DNA from: Sialis fuliginosa
Taxonomy: Eukaryota; Arthropoda; Insecta; Megaloptera; Sialidae
Direction of reading: 5' to 3'
DNA length: 64,000 nt
NCBI GenBank assembly: GCA_961205875.1
Contig: OY540822.1
Location: forward strand, 4,962,501-5,026,500
In this document: piece after piece, positions 33,031 to 45,330 of the stretch
How positions within the stretch are numbered: the first letter of the stretch is position 1
How the letters are laid out: each line of letters starts with the position of its first letter
The notes under the pieces: model-generated
Told to the model about the DNA's origin: nothing
The model's database searches: none
What the model saw: only the letters and a program-made list of their open reading frames with translations
Program-made: the position numbers and the translations under genes

Positions 33031-33881
33031 ATATACCTTGAGTTTGTTTCATATCTCAAAAACTGAGATTTCTGAAAATTAAAAAAAAATATACTAAATA
33101 GCCAATACTAAACCTTGCATTATGTTCTATGAAACAAACACTACAGCGAAAATAAGTCAGTCGTGTAATAAGTAAGATTTAGAACCCTTCTTCTTAAAAT
33201 AACGTAATCTTAAAAACAAAATCAAATATTCTATACCAGCTATTACCCGTTACTTCATTCGCGTCATATACATATATGTTAAACAACAAGAAGTTATTGT
33301 AATCGGTCTGAAAATCAAAATTAAAAATTTCGATATATTTTTATGTTCCAAGGTCACTATAGTGTATTAACACTATTTGTGTGTTTTTCCTGCACGAAAT
33401 TTCGCAAATAAACAATGCTATTGACTTCGTTGGGTTGCCAATCGAAGCGTCTTGACGTGAATATGATCTGAAAAGAAAGGATTTTTTGAAATTCAACTCT
33501 TACGAGGGTAAAAGGGGATGTAAAAGTTTGTGTGAGTAAACATTGTTTTAGTCAGATTTATTTGAAACAACATAAATATTCTACAATATAAATAATGAAA
33601 CATGTATTCAGTTATTTTTTTATACGTGTCTAAACAGCCATCCTCGAAATTTGAATTTTTAATACTATTGCGTTTGCTGCAAAAGTATCGTGCGCGTCAG
33701 TTGACATTTGTCAACAGATTAGTAAAGAGGATATCATTCTTTAGGACTATTATTCAAGTATTCTAAATACTTTTATAGACAATGGAATAGATGAAACTAT
33801 GAAACTTTTACAGCAAAAAAATAAAGAAGCAATAAAAAGTACAAGAGTTATTAAATGTATCATATATTATTTACAAAATAC
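33031..33881. other. Spacer without recognisable features
   Basis: No gene or element ends were identified. 'gtgcgcgtcagttgacattt' at 33690 is the only G+C-rich spot. Confidence 0.4.
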
Positions 33882-34618
33882 TTAAGGTATTTCTCGGAAA
33901 AATTAAAAGATTCAAGAGTAAGCTCAAATTTTGTAAAAAACTAAAAAAAGGTTATTAGAAGCTCCATTCAAAATCTTAAAATGATTGACCATCTGTGAGC
34001 GAAGATATCGTGAAAATAAAATAACAAATTTAACATTGCGAGTATAGGGATTACGATATTTTAAGCGGATTTTCAATGAAAAAGTAAATAATTTTATGCG
34101 AAGGAAGATCAAGAAATTTATGAAATTTTGAGAAAAACTAAATTAATATAATTGGAGTTACATAATATAAAAAATCTCAAGTATTTTCACCACCCCGTTT
34201 TTAAGTTATAAGTAAAATAAAAACTTATTTTATGATAAAAAATATCATGGTACTAGCTATGACAACGCCGCAAAATATTGACAATTACCGCGGTATTTAA
34301 AAATCGTACGTGCTGAATATATTGTTCTTTTAATTTCAAGGAATAATAAAAATAATGAAAACTATTTCTTAATTATAAACTTATAATATATAACAAATTC
34401 AGCTGCAAATAACAGTACACGTTATCACATCAAAACATTAAATAATATGTAGCTGTCATCGGGAATACAAAAGTCGCGCATGCGCAATAGAAAATATTAT
34501 ACTCAACGTTGCCAAATTTTATTTTAATTTATACCATTGCTATCTTGATTTTATACTTCACTTTTTTTTCCTTTTCTAACATATAGCGTACCTTGTTTCT
34601 CCCCGAGAAATACCTTAA
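33882..34618 (+). mobile_element. 729-bp piggyBac-type MITE, copy 1 (TTAA TSD)
   Basis: The element 33886-34614 starts GGTATTTCTCGG and ends CCGAGAAATACC, with TTAA on both sides (33882-33885, 34615-34618), the piggyBac target. A second copy, inverted and slightly shorter, lies at 46535-47236. Copy 1 contains 'cgcgcatgcgc' (34486-34496). The open frame at 33924-34112 is a chance frame in the repeat. Confidence 0.9.
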
Positions 34619-35419
34619 GTAGTATGTATATAAAAAATAATTTATAATTTGATAATTAAAAAATATTTTTTATGTTCATGTTAACTTATGTAAATATTTA
34701 TAGATATAATATATTGAATGTTACATTATTTAACTAAACTATTTTAACAATGTGATCAGCAATTTTTTATTTGTAAATACTAATTTTCTAATTTGACTAG
34801 TATTTTGAATTTTGCGTCATTCGAAGATCTTGCAATGTTACCGCACTGCATCACTTATTTTTAATCACATTTGTTATTGTCAACATTTTGCATTTATTAT
34901 TGAAAATAATTTTAACGATATGGTAGAAGCAAACGATTTATTTACTAAGGATTCATAAATAATTTATTTACCCTTGGTGTAAATTGTGAGTTGATGGTAA
35001 TATTTTTATAGATCTTACAATATTTAAAAAATATTGTCTCATTTACGCCCGTGTTATAAGAGAAATTTAAAAAAAATTAACTCCTCAAACACGGCGTGGA
35101 CAATCAATCTCAAATTTGGACAGTGAACATTTTGAAAATTTTCAGATTCATAAATCTGAAAATTACCAAAATACTATTTTATTAAGTACTCTTCTTTAAC
35201 CTACTTGTTACTACCTGGTGTTAAACGTCCAGAAAAATGCTTTAAAAACTGACATTTTTTAATTAGTATTGATTGTTATAAGATGGATTATTATATCACA
35301 ATCGACACAGTAACTGCCAAAATACACATATGGTTACCACAAAAAAATAACTTTAAGATGCATTTGGGGTTCAAAGTTTATTGGTGTGATTACTTTTCAT
35401 CATGTCCTCGAAAAGGTAC
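34619..35419. other. Spacer without recognisable features
   Basis: AT-rich; the open frame at 35283-35525 crosses into the following MITE and has no domain. I see nothing else. Confidence 0.4.
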
Positions 35420-35761
35420 ATTTCTAGCAGGGCTTCGAACCGTTATTTTTTTTTTTCGTTCCGGTTCGAGTAAAAAAATATATTTCGGTTCGGTTCCGGT
35501 TTTCGGTTCAGCTCCGAGTGATTAATTAAAAAAAAATTATTTGTATTAAAAAAAATTTTTCTACCATAATTTAGAACATTTTATGGTACTTGTATGGTAG
35601 CCCGAACGACAATTGAGGTGGGGAATAAGATCATGTTAACGCGCGTATTTTAACATGTACTGAACCGTAAAAACCGATATTTTTATTTCGGTTCTGTTCC
35701 GGCAAAAATAACGGTTTTTCCGGTTTTCGGTTCAGTTCCGGTTCGAAACCCTGATTTCTAG
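35420..35761. mobile_element. 326-bp hAT-type MITE with 8-bp TSD
   Basis: The element 35428-35753 begins CAGGGCTTCGAACCG and ends CGGTTCGAAACCCTG. The exact 8-bp target duplication ATTTCTAG lies at 35420-35427 and 35754-35761. Repeated 'cggttcggttccggtttt' motifs lie inside both ends. Non-coding. Confidence 0.93.
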
Positions 35762-36588
35762 ACTGTTACTATTTACTAATATATATAGTACATATATATT
35801 TTATTTTCCTTGAGAATATTAGATAACCTATCAAATCAAGAAATAAGGTTTTTGTATTTTGATATTCCGTAAAAGTCCGAAAAATTATCCTTATATTATG
35901 TGGGCGTTATAACGCTTGGTAGTAGTATGTAGCTACGAGTCATCTATAAAATTCGTCACGCAAATTTCAACATTTTTGACCCCTCTCACCATTTTTGTCA
36001 CGCTGCATCACATTTTTTCAACTCCTACCTAATAATACACCACAAAACCTGCCCCCCCCCCCCCCCCCCCCAATAAAATCTATAGTTTAAAAAAAAAATA
36101 GGAAAAAATTGATGTGGGTATTTCAGACGTCACGTTTGTCGTCACATATCATCATGCTAAGCAATTTCCCTCCCACCCCTTTTTTGCATACGTACGACGC
36201 CTTATCTGTACCCAAAAACATGTGTTTTAACTACTTTTAACATACCTACTATATACTCCAACATATTTTTTTTATTAATTACTTTTTTGTCCAACTAATT
36301 TATTTCATCCAAATATCAACCGAAAAAAAACACAATTTTCAATAAATACAACTTTTTTCTATATGTTTTAGTCAACTTGAAGTGGATATAAGTGACTTAA
36401 ACCGTTCTCTATGACCGTAGTGGCTCAATACTACCAGATGTTATAACACCCCTCATTTTCCAGCTTTTCCAGATAACATATATTTTTTTATTATTTTTCC
36501 TGGCAAACTATTTACATGTCAAACAATTTCAATAATAGGAGATAAAAAATAGTTTTAGTAACAAGTGGGTTAAGTAAACGTATTTGCT
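35762..36588. other. Spacer with C20 tract
   Basis: A run of 20 C lies at 36052-36071. No gene and no element ends were identified. 'cccaaaaacatgtgttttaa' at 36212 is a small palindrome. Confidence 0.4.
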
Positions 36589-36927
36589 CAGTGGCGTATT
36601 TACGTTAAGTGCCGCCTTGGGTAAGAAATAATTGCCGTTCTGGGCAAAAAAATTGCCGCCCTGGTAAAAAAAAATTGCCGCCCCTGTACCAAGGGAAAAT
36701 ATTATATAATATATTTTTAACAGTCAATTTCTATATGAACTGAACACAGTGAGAAATTTCTATAAATAATGGGAAATATAAGCCACATAAAAAACTGATG
36801 ACCTTTTTTTTTTTAGTCTTGCTACTCTTTTTTTGTTTCCCTATATTTTTTTTAAATATGCTAAATAATCTACCGCCCCTCTCGGTCTGCCGCCCTAGGC
36901 CATGACCCCATGGTAAATACGCCTCTG
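36589..36927. mobile_element. hAT-like MITE, CAG(T/A)GGCGTATTTAC ends
   Basis: The left end CAGTGGCGTATTTAC and right end GTAAATACGCCTCTG pair with one mismatch. 'gccgcc' repeats lie inside both ends, and the A-tract/GGTC motif is inverted at 36800-36822. No matching 8-bp TSD is visible, so one flank may have changed. The open frame 36731-36955 (minus) is a chance frame. Confidence 0.7.
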
Positions 36928-36954
36928 GGTCTGTTTGCATGATTTTCATAATCA

Positions 36955-36960
36955 TTTATT
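36955..36960 (-). terminator. Candidate poly(A) signal of gene A
   Basis: AATAAA on the minus strand lies about 95 nt after the stop codon of gene A, the first such hexamer downstream. Confidence 0.45.
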
Positions 36961-37053
36961 TACAAAAATTCTTTGTTAGATTTTACGTTTTTCCAAATTA
37001 AATCATCCTAGCTATATTTCCACTGTTCGCAGTTCTATGTAATTGTAAGATCG

Positions 37054-40000
37054 TTACTTCGTATGTGTTAATTTATGTCGTACCAAAGAATGTTTTTGGA
37101 TACAGCTATATTTACATTGGTCACATTTAAATGGTCGTTCATCAGTATGTCTTAATTTATGCGGTTTTAAATTATTTTTATTATTACAGCTGAATTCACA
37201 CCGGTCGCATTTAAAAGATCTTTCATTAGTATGTTTTAATTTATGGGTTGTTAAAGTTGATTTCTGTGTACAGCTATATTCACATTTGTCGCATTTAAAA
37301 GGTCTTTCATTAGTGTGTGTTAATTTATGGCTTGCTAAGGAATGTTTGTGTTTATAGCTATATTCGCATTGGTCGCATTTAAAAGGTCGTTCATTAGTAT
37401 GTGTTAATTTATGGGGTGTTAAATTATGTTTTTGTCTGCAGCTGAATTCACATTGGTCACATTTAAAAGATCTTTCATTAGTATGTGTTAATATATGACT
37501 AGATAAATGATGTTTATGTTCAGAGCTAAATGTACATTGGTCGCATTTAAAAGGTCGTTCTTTAGTATGTGTTAGTTTATGCCTTACTAAGGTAGATTTA
37601 TTTTTACAGTTATATTCACATAGGTCGCATTTAAAAGGTGTTTCGTCAGAATGCTTTAATTTGTGAATAACTAAGGAGCCTTTAAATTTACTGCTATACC
37701 CGCTCTGGTCATATCTATGATTTTCTAATTTTAAACTGGATTCGTCGTTAATTATTTCATTATCACAATCTGTTTTCATAAAATCAGTATTTTCTTCTTG
37801 TTGTTCGTCTCCAGTTTCTGACACATTTTCTTCTTTAATAACCAAGTCTTCCTGAAAAAGATCATGCAATTACAAATTTAATCTGATAAATTGATTGGAA
37901 AAACAGTTATTTTAAATGAAATAATTACTATATAGACTTTTTTCCGAAAAGTTATTTTTAGCGCCCTCCCCCTTAGTACAGGCAAATTTGCATTTAACTA
38001 AAACTTAATTATTAGATTAGATTTTATTTCGGAAATGTATCCAATAGTATTTCTCATTAAAGAATTCAATGAGTCCCGAGGTCAGAAGTTGTTGCGTTTA
38101 GGGGAAAGTGGGGTAAAAAAGATATGTTAGATCAAATGTATGAAAATAATTAATGTCCCTGTACTAAATAGTTTATAACGAACATTAAGTAATTAATGAG
38201 GTCAAAATTAATGTTGGGAAGAGGACTGGGGGTTATAAAATGACAAAAAAATAAATAGTAAGGTAAAATTTATTATTTTGTAACGGTAAATATTTATTTA
38301 CATAAAATTGATACGTGTGCATTAAAATTAGGTTTTATTAAGGAAAAAATGGAAAGATTAGAAATACCCCCTGAAATGGCTTCAGAAATACTTTATCTTT
38401 AAGAAACCGAAGAGTCTCTAGTCGGGACTGGAGAACTTTAGCCGGTATTTTGATTTAAAGTAGGGCGCGTCAAATAAGCGATGAAGCTAGTCTTAATTTT
38501 GATCACTTACCGGCTTATCGTGTTCTACAAACAAATTTTATGAAAATCGGATAATATATGTCTCATAGAATGTAACCATTCTATTTTTTTTAATTATGAA
38601 GGAGGAGAACCCCTCCATAACCAGCTTTGAACGACCGCGTATTGCCAATGCTTTAAAAAATTGTTAGCTCTTTCTAGTGGGTTATATTTATTTTTGTTCA
38701 TATGGGGACATGTTTAGGTGATACTGTTGCACCCATAAAAAATTATTTTGGTTACAACAATCAGAGGTTATCTGAATTATTCATTACTAAAGAGAGTTTT
38801 TGAGCTTTATAAATTGTGTATCTCAGTATATTTGTTAATATTATTAAAAAACTAAGGGTTTTCAAACAAAAACTTTTCTATGAAAATTGTAGCAGATGGT
38901 ATCTTTAAATAGTTTTTTATATACAAAATGATATAACTCAAAAGACAAAACGACTAACTCCATGACAAGAAATCGTAAATATTAAAGTTTTTATAAATCA
39001 AGATTTAACGGATTATTTTATAGGTTGCCTTTATGTTAGTGAGTATATTTTGTAAAATAATGTTGTCATTATGTAAAATTATTAGAATTATGGAGGGAAA
39101 AGTGGGGTAAAATGGACATGTTCGATCAAATGTTCGAAAATAATGTAAGTACGCTTTTCAGTCTATGGGAGGGGGGTCCAAAGAATTGTTTGACAGTGTT
39201 CGTTATAATTTTCAGTGAAAGTACTAATTAAAAGCTACATTCTAGATTTTTTTCAGATTTTTTGAATTAAGAGTTTAGAAATTAGATGGGTGGAGACGCT
39301 CTAACAATGACATTGAAAAGCAAATATATCGTGACTGAAGGGTTAAAATCAAAAGGTCATTTGACATTTTTTGTTGCATTTTAGAAGACCTATCTAAGGA
39401 CACCCCACTTGATGGGGTAAGTGAAAAAAAATTGAATTTATTTTTCAGTCTATTGGAAGGGGGTCCAATAATTTTTTTTTTTTTTAATTTCATTATTTTT
39501 GTTTTTGAGTTATCAATCTACGTTCGTATACCTAATTTTATCTAAATCGGTATAAAATTTATATAAACGTACGGACGGACGGACGGGCGGATGGAGCGAA
39601 ACTAGAAGGGTTCCTAGTTTTCTACGGAACCCTAAAATAGATATTAGGTATATAATATTTAAAATTAAGACTGTCTTTAATGTGTTATGAAAGAAAATCA
39701 TCAACAATATAAAAGCTATCCGCGTGCAACCTTTCCCCCTCCAATATGCACATACGCAACAGCCTTAAAACTCGGGACTCATTGGATTCTTAAAGTATAT
39801 ATATAACAAAGTGATTTAAAACAAAAAAAATAGATCTAAGAATTATGTTCTTTTCAGGTCGATTTTTTGACTAATTTGCCTGTACTACCTGGAAAATTAA
39901 TTTTTCAAAAAAATTATTTTACCAGAGGGCATTATTTTACATGCTTAGTACAAATTTCAAGATTTTTAACGATGGACGACAAAGTGAGATTAATAGGAAC

Positions 40001-43000
40001 CCAAAAAAAGCCCTGGGTAAATTTAATAGTAAATAGACGGCAATGTAACGATAACATTTTTCGTGATTAATTTTTTAGTTGAAATATAATTACTAATGCC
40101 TGATTGGACTAATCAAATAAAAATTTTCTTTATGTGACAAATGTAATTAATATTTGCTTCAATTATTTTAGCACCCATCGATGGCAACTGTTAAAATATA
40201 TTATTAAAATATAAAAATGCTAGGTTTTGGAATCCGGAGAAATAAAAAAAAAGTTAAATTACCGCCCTTTATGTTTAAATCGTCAATACAACGAAGACGA
40301 TATAAAATAGAGCAAAAACGAACAAAAACAAATAATAAAATTTCCTATAAGAAAGGTATACTTATGATATACATTCATGGAAAATTTCATCGTTTTTGGA
40401 CTTATGGGAGGAAATTTTATCTATTTTTCGAATTAATGGATATTTTTATGTTTTTAAACTTATAATATATAAATCGAAAAATTATATTTTTTGCAATTTT
40501 GAATGTTTCATACGGTGATGTATAATTTTTTATCCAAATTTCAAAGTAACCTTTTTTTATAAAACTTTCTCAGCTTTAAAATGTATTTTTGAAAATTATT
40601 ATAAAATTTGTTGGTGTTGGAATTTTCAAGCTTCTTTGAAATAATACCATAAAGTTTTTTATGGTTCCGAAGAAACCCTATTTATCTCACTTTGTCGTCT
40701 GTCCGTCCTTTTCAGTCAAAGCAAAATATCTCGTTAACTGTAAAATGAAACTTGAAGATTTTACTGACAAGCAAACATCCCCAGGTGTCACTCTCCGATT
40801 TTAATGAAACTTGGTAAAAATGTTCTTTGGATAAAAATTAAGGACACGTATTTTTTATACGTGCCCGTTTTTATGTTTAGGTGGTGAAATCGACCCTTGA
40901 AAATGAGGGTAAAATTTTAAATTTCTAAATAGCTCGTAAACCGCTTGGAATAGTGTATAATACAAAATTTGTTTGGTATTACAAGTGCTATAAAATAGCA
41001 TAAATGTGGTACCCCCTATAATTTTTATTTGGGGGGTATAATGGACACCCCTTAACTTTTTTCAAAAATTATTATTTTTACTTTCATAAATCAATAGAGT
41101 GTAGTATTCTGAATACAATGATATAAAATTTCAAAATAACGTGTCTTCAAACTTCGGAGATATCGGCACTTTTGTAGTCCGCCATATACTTTATACACTG
41201 TATAAAGTATATGGCATGCCAACGCCGCGCGCCAGTCAAAGCTAGTAGAACACTTTTCAAAGTAGTGTGGTTCTATTATATGTTGTGACATTAATTTGAT
41301 AATTCACAAATATCATCAATATGGGTTTATTTTAAATTACAACGAGTAAAAATTTTGCAAATCCATCGATAGGGGGCGTGGAACCCTTAAAGTAATGAAC
41401 AATGAAATGTAGCGATTTCAAGTATTAAAAAAATGGTTTTAAAACTATTCATGCCAAGGCAATGATAATATTCATTAAAGGTTGTACATGATAGTATTTT
41501 TTTATTAGTTTTACTGGTGATAATATGGTAAGAATAAATCTCTATGTTTCAGTTTACGAGTAGATTTTAAAAAATATAGCTACGCTCATTAAGGTGGTTT
41601 AAGAATGTTGTGGTTTTTATAAATTTAAGATACACGACATTTTCATTAAAGATAAATCTAAATACTTTTCTTTAAATTTTTTTAATACTTTAAATCGCTA
41701 TACATATACAATAATATACATATTTCATTGTTCATTACTTTAAAAGTTGCACACCCTCTATCGATGAATTTGCAAAATTTTAGTCGTTGTAATTTAAAAT
41801 AAACCCATATTGGTGATATTTGTGAATTATCAAATTAATTTCACAACTTATAATAGAACCACACTACATTGAAAAGTGTTCTACTAGCTTTGACTGGCGC
41901 GCGGCGTTGGCATGCCATATACGTACTTTATACAGTGTATGAAGTATATGGCGGACTACAAAAGTGCCGATATCTCCGAAGTTTGAAGACACGTTATTTT
42001 GAAATTTTATATCATTGTATTCAGAATACTACACTCTATTAATTTATGAAAGAAAAAATAATAATTTTTGAAAAAAGTTAAAGGGTGTCCATTATACCCC
42101 CTAAATAAAAATTATAGGGGGTACCACATTTATGCTATTTTATAGCTCTTGTAATACCAAACAAATTTTGTACTAAACACAAGACACTATTCCAGGTGGT
42201 TTACGAGCTATTTACAAATTTAAAATTTTACCCTCATTTTCAAGGGTCGATTTCACCACCTAAACTTAAAAACGGGCACGTATAAAAAAATACGTGTCCT
42301 TAATTTTTACCTAAAGAACATTTTTACCAAGTTTCATTAAAATCGGAGAGTGACACCTGGGGATGTTTGCTTGTGAGCATGTAAAATGATGCCCTGTAGT
42401 AAAAATGTACAAATTTGTTGAAGAATTAATTTTCTAGGGGGGGGGGGGGGGGGGGTGTTAAGGAGCTAAATCTAGGTAAAAAAATATTTTTTTATATCAA
42501 GGCATGTAACACGTTAAAATTAAAAAACCAGCGGAATTTGACTCTATTTCTTTTTTTTTAAATCAAAAGTGACGCCTGAATAGGGCTTTAAAGCAAATAA
42601 AAAAAATATATACCAAGACGCGTGGGGTATCAAAAGGTAGATCTCAAATAATAAAATATGCATATTTTTTATTTTCTCGAACTCAAAAATGGCGCAGTAA
42701 TTTATTTTATTCATCCCCCCTCTAGCTTAGTAACTACTGGCTCAAAAAATCTGAAAAAAATTTGGTAACGAGGCTTTGGTGGGACTACCAACAACAAATA
42801 CTAAAATCGACAATATAATTCTAAATTTTGGAATTATAGGGAGAGGCGTCATAGAATTTATTTATTTTTATATCTAGGCAAGTGGGATGTCTAAATATAG
42901 ATCTCAATTAGTAGAACATGACACTTTTTTATATTATTTTCTAACTCAAAAATGCACCTGTATGTGGCTAAAACAGTCCACGTAGTACGTACTTCGGAAC

Positions 43001-43947
43001 CCTATGACACATACTCGTGTATGTCTTGCCCAAATTATTTATAATGCAACGCGGTGGAACGGAATTTCGGCACCTTTTTTGCGCGGCATAAGAAAAGCTG
43101 CTTTAAATTAAATTTAAATGATATTTAAATATAATTTCCTATAGTAAAAAGCTTGAAAAGAAATGAGTTTAAGTATTTTTGTTTTAAAAAAGCCCTGGAT
43201 TTAGCCCATCGATGCATAAAATCAAACTTCCCCTTGTGTACCATTTAATTATTTATATTATATTGTTTAGAAACCTCTGTTTTACATTTGAGCATTTGTC
43301 AAACATACTATGTATATACAACCTGACCCATGGGCGCCGGCAGAATTTCTTCTAGGGGGGTGCATTTAGATATATGAGATGAAAGTATATACGAAAAAAA
43401 ATTTTTGATGGAAGTTAACATGAGTAAAAAAAAAAAAGGTCTTCAGTTTTTAAATATATAAAATTCAATACTGAGACGACTAAAAAAAAAAAAAGGTCCT
43501 CAGTTTTATATTTTCACATTTATACCTTATTATTTACGGACTAAATTTTTTTTCATTTTGCCAGGGGGGTGCAAATGTATTAAATTTTAAAATTACAATT
43601 GTATTTCTTAATTATTTCATTTCCCAGGGGGGGTGCAAGTGCACCTCCTTGCACCCCCCTCCCGGCGCCCATGACCTGACCTGTATGTACTAACATATTG
43701 TGATTCTGTACCATTTAATTATTTATATTATATTGTTTAGGAACCTCTGTTTTACATTTGAGCATCTGTCAAACATACAACCTGACCTGTATTTACAATA
43801 TATTGTGATTCTATTTTAACGTTCATTATTACTTACCTCATCTTCCTGATTGTAGTATTTAGAATATTCATCATAGATTTCAATATCCGGAACACAATCA
43901 ATGTTTTCTATTTCTTCTTTTATATCTTCCTGTTTAACGTGAAACAT
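37054..43947 (-). CDS. C2H2 zinc-finger protein, MFHVK family, gene A (two exons)
   Basis: Exon 1 is 43947-43837 (37 codons, MFHVKQEDIKEEIENIDC...) and ends at a GAG|GTAAGT donor. The intron is about 6 kb. Exon 2 is 37851-37054, after TTTTTCAG, starting EDLVIKEEN; both borders are phase 0. The predicted protein is 302 residues. Residues 1-100 are acidic and probably disordered, with three psi-K-x-E motifs (K5, K10, K43) that could accept SUMO. A degenerate finger lacking its cysteines precedes seven good C-x2-C-x12-H-x3-H fingers from residue 112 at exact 28-residue spacing, with HTNERPFKC-type linkers. Helix position +1 is Lys in nearly all; -1, 2, 3 and 6 vary. A nuclear DNA-binding regulator is likely, and its targets are unknown. 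An upstream in-frame ATG at 44040 could add residues, but the family start is the MFHVK Met. Confidence 0.85.
37990..40766 (-). other. First part of gene A intron; dispersed repeats
   Basis: The motif 'tggggtaaaa..gacatgtt.gatcaaatg' occurs at 38108 and 39110, and 'ttttcagtctat.ggaggggggtcca' at 39155 and 39448, so a repeat unit is present in diverged copies. A short (ACGG)n tract lies at 39567-39590, followed by 'tacggaaccctaaaa' (39623), a motif common at the 3' ends of insect retroelements. Open frames here have no domains. I see no extra exon. Confidence 0.45.
40767..42374. mobile_element. 1.6-kb fold-back, arms about 650 bp
   Basis: Left arm 40767-41411 and right arm about 41715-42374 are highly similar reverse complements throughout. 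Examples are 'acaagcaaacatccccaggt' at the left and its complement at 42355-42374, and 'gactggcgcgcggcgttggc' at 41892 pairing with 41216-41235. The centre (41412-41714) is unpaired. It lies in the gene A intron. Its ends (ACAAGCAA...TTGCTTGT) resemble those of the fold-back at 59577 (ACAAGTAA...TTACTTGT), so the two may be one family. The open frame 41091-41291 is a chance frame. Confidence 0.88.
42375..43240 (-). other. Gene A intron: G19 tract and a dispersed repeat
   Basis: 19 G occur at 42437-42455. 42780-42880 is the second copy of the repeat seen at 328-425 ('gggactaccaac', 'atagggagaggcgtca'). 'cggaaccctatgacacatac' (42993) resembles the retroelement-end motif at 39625. No exon was recognised. 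Confidence 0.45.
43235..43800 (-). repeat. Tandem duplication of about 110 bp in gene A intron, split by a MITE
   Basis: 'gtaccatttaattatttata' to 'catacaacctgacctgta' occurs at 43240-43328 and again at 43708-43790, with few changes. The first unit is interrupted after 'acctgacc' by the MITE 43329-43673. The unit matches the intron sequence just after exon 1 in the other family members, so only this intron start was duplicated. Confidence 0.85.
43321..43681. mobile_element. 345-bp hAT-type MITE with 8-bp TSD
   Basis: The element 43329-43673 has ends CATGGGCGCCGG and CCGGCGCCCATG, with the identical 8-bp duplication ACCTGACC at 43321-43328 and 43674-43681. 'ggggggtgca' blocks lie inside both ends, and two direct copies of the A-tract/GGTC(T/C)TCAGTTTT motif are at 43425-43452 and 43478-43504. 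Confidence 0.93.
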
Positions 43948-43997
43948 TTCAATTACAGATTTCAACTTCGTATTCGGATAAATACTTTTGACTTGTT

Positions 43998-44046
43998 CCA
44001 CGCATGCGCATGTTCTCTGGTCGGAAACAGTGATACTCAAAATGTT
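43998..44046 (-). promoter_or_regulatory. Conserved promoter block of gene A with NRF1/EWG-like site
   Basis: On the minus strand the block reads 'ttgagtatcactgtt', then 'accagagaac' and 'catgcgcatgcg' (44001-44012). The same order occurs before the three plus-strand exon-1 copies. The GC-rich palindrome matches the NRF1/Erect-wing half-site pattern (GCGCATGCGC). The distance to the MFHVK ATG is about 55-100 nt. Confidence 0.65.
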
Positions 44047-44279
44047 TAGTACTTTTCATTTCATTTTTTGTTTTGGTCTAATTCATTTTGCCCAAGCCGA
44101 ATGTTACAATTTCACAATAAATTTAAATTGATGATTATATAAAAATAAAACTGGGATAATCGAGATGATGAATAACAACGAACTACAGTAAATAGCCATT
44201 CTAGGCGTCATTCCGCAAGGGCTTTGCCTCCCATGTGAATTTGCAATTTCTATAATCATTACTGCAAATTATAAATTGT
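44047..44279. other. Intergenic between divergent genes A and B
   Basis: No gene is seen. Part of the roughly 2-kb head-to-head spacer that also holds a fold-back (44280-44932) and a MITE (45331-45662). Confidence 0.4.
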
Positions 44280-44932
44280 ACAAGCCGACATCGTTTTTGA
44301 TTTCGGAGGCTTTTGGGGTGCGGAAACCAAATTCGTTACCCAAATCGCTCCGTCACGTCAGGTTTTTGATATAACCTAACCTAAAAGTGTCCAAAATGAC
44401 GATTTTGGTAATATTTAAGAATGTATTACCAAGTAGGTAATTTTTTTCTAAAGTTTTCGTTTATGGTAGGAAGGAGTTTTATCTTTCCTCTTTAAAATAA
44501 ATTTTTACTTTCTACTGTACGATTTTTTTCACTGAAATAAACTAGTTTGAAGTTATTGTTATATTTAATCAATTTTAATGTATAGTAAAGTCCATTGTGT
44601 CACTGTGTCTACTCTATATTATAAATTATAAATATATATAAATATTATATATTCAAACAAGTATATTTTCGGTGAAAAAAAATCGTACAGTAAAAAATAA
44701 AAATTCGTTTTAAAGAGGAAAGATAGTACTATTTCTTACCGTGAACGAAAAAAAGTTTCTACTTGGTAATAAATTCTTAAACATTATTTTGACACTTTTA
44801 GGTTAGATTATATCAAAAACCTGACGTAATGGAGCAATTCGGGTGACGGATTCAGTTTCAGCACGCCAAAAACTCCAAAATCACTTATTGAAGTAGAGAC
44901 ACCAGCACAAAAGTATTTTTTTGTCGGCCTGT
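44280..44932. mobile_element. 653-bp fold-back between genes A and B
   Basis: Arms 44280-44545 and 44668-44932 pair ('acaagccgaca' with 'tgtcggcctgt', 'aaagaggaaagat', 'ctacttggtaata', 'gatataacctaa' with their complements) with some divergence. The centre is AT-rich. No TSD is certain and there is no coding sequence. Confidence 0.8.
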
Positions 44933-45330
44933 TATCGATTATTTTATAAACATTTTCTAATACATAATTGATTTCAATTGACATATTTATGGATATAATT
45001 TAAATAACCATATAATGAAAATTTCATTGAAGCTAGATAAAAACAAAAAATTTATTTGTGAAAAAATATTTTTAAAACATTTTTCATAAATCTTGCATCA
45101 TGTAAGTTATTATTTATTTGTGTTTATTAGTCAAGTTAATATTTATACTATTTAGAAAAATATTGAATTTTCATTTTTTTTTCGTTATTTATTAAACAAA
45201 ATCGTAAATATCAAGGCTTTTATGTGAGATAAGGGGTTAATTTTTTTACCCTAAACTCCCATAAGTAAGATTAAAGATATCATTGTTATTTTTATTCTAT
45301 CGAATAAAATTCTTTGGTCTCTTCTTTTAT
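44933..45330. other. AT-rich spacer in the divergent promoter region
   Basis: I see nothing supportable here. Confidence 0.4.

Noticed and set aside
36052..36071. C20 tract, with C15 at 12587 and G19 at 42437
   Set aside because: Homopolymer slippage tracts; length may also be sequencing-dependent, and no function can be supported.
44280..44932. Bidirectional promoter function of the inverted repeat between genes A and B
   Set aside because: It is a fold-back element; the conserved promoter blocks lie outside it, next to each exon 1.
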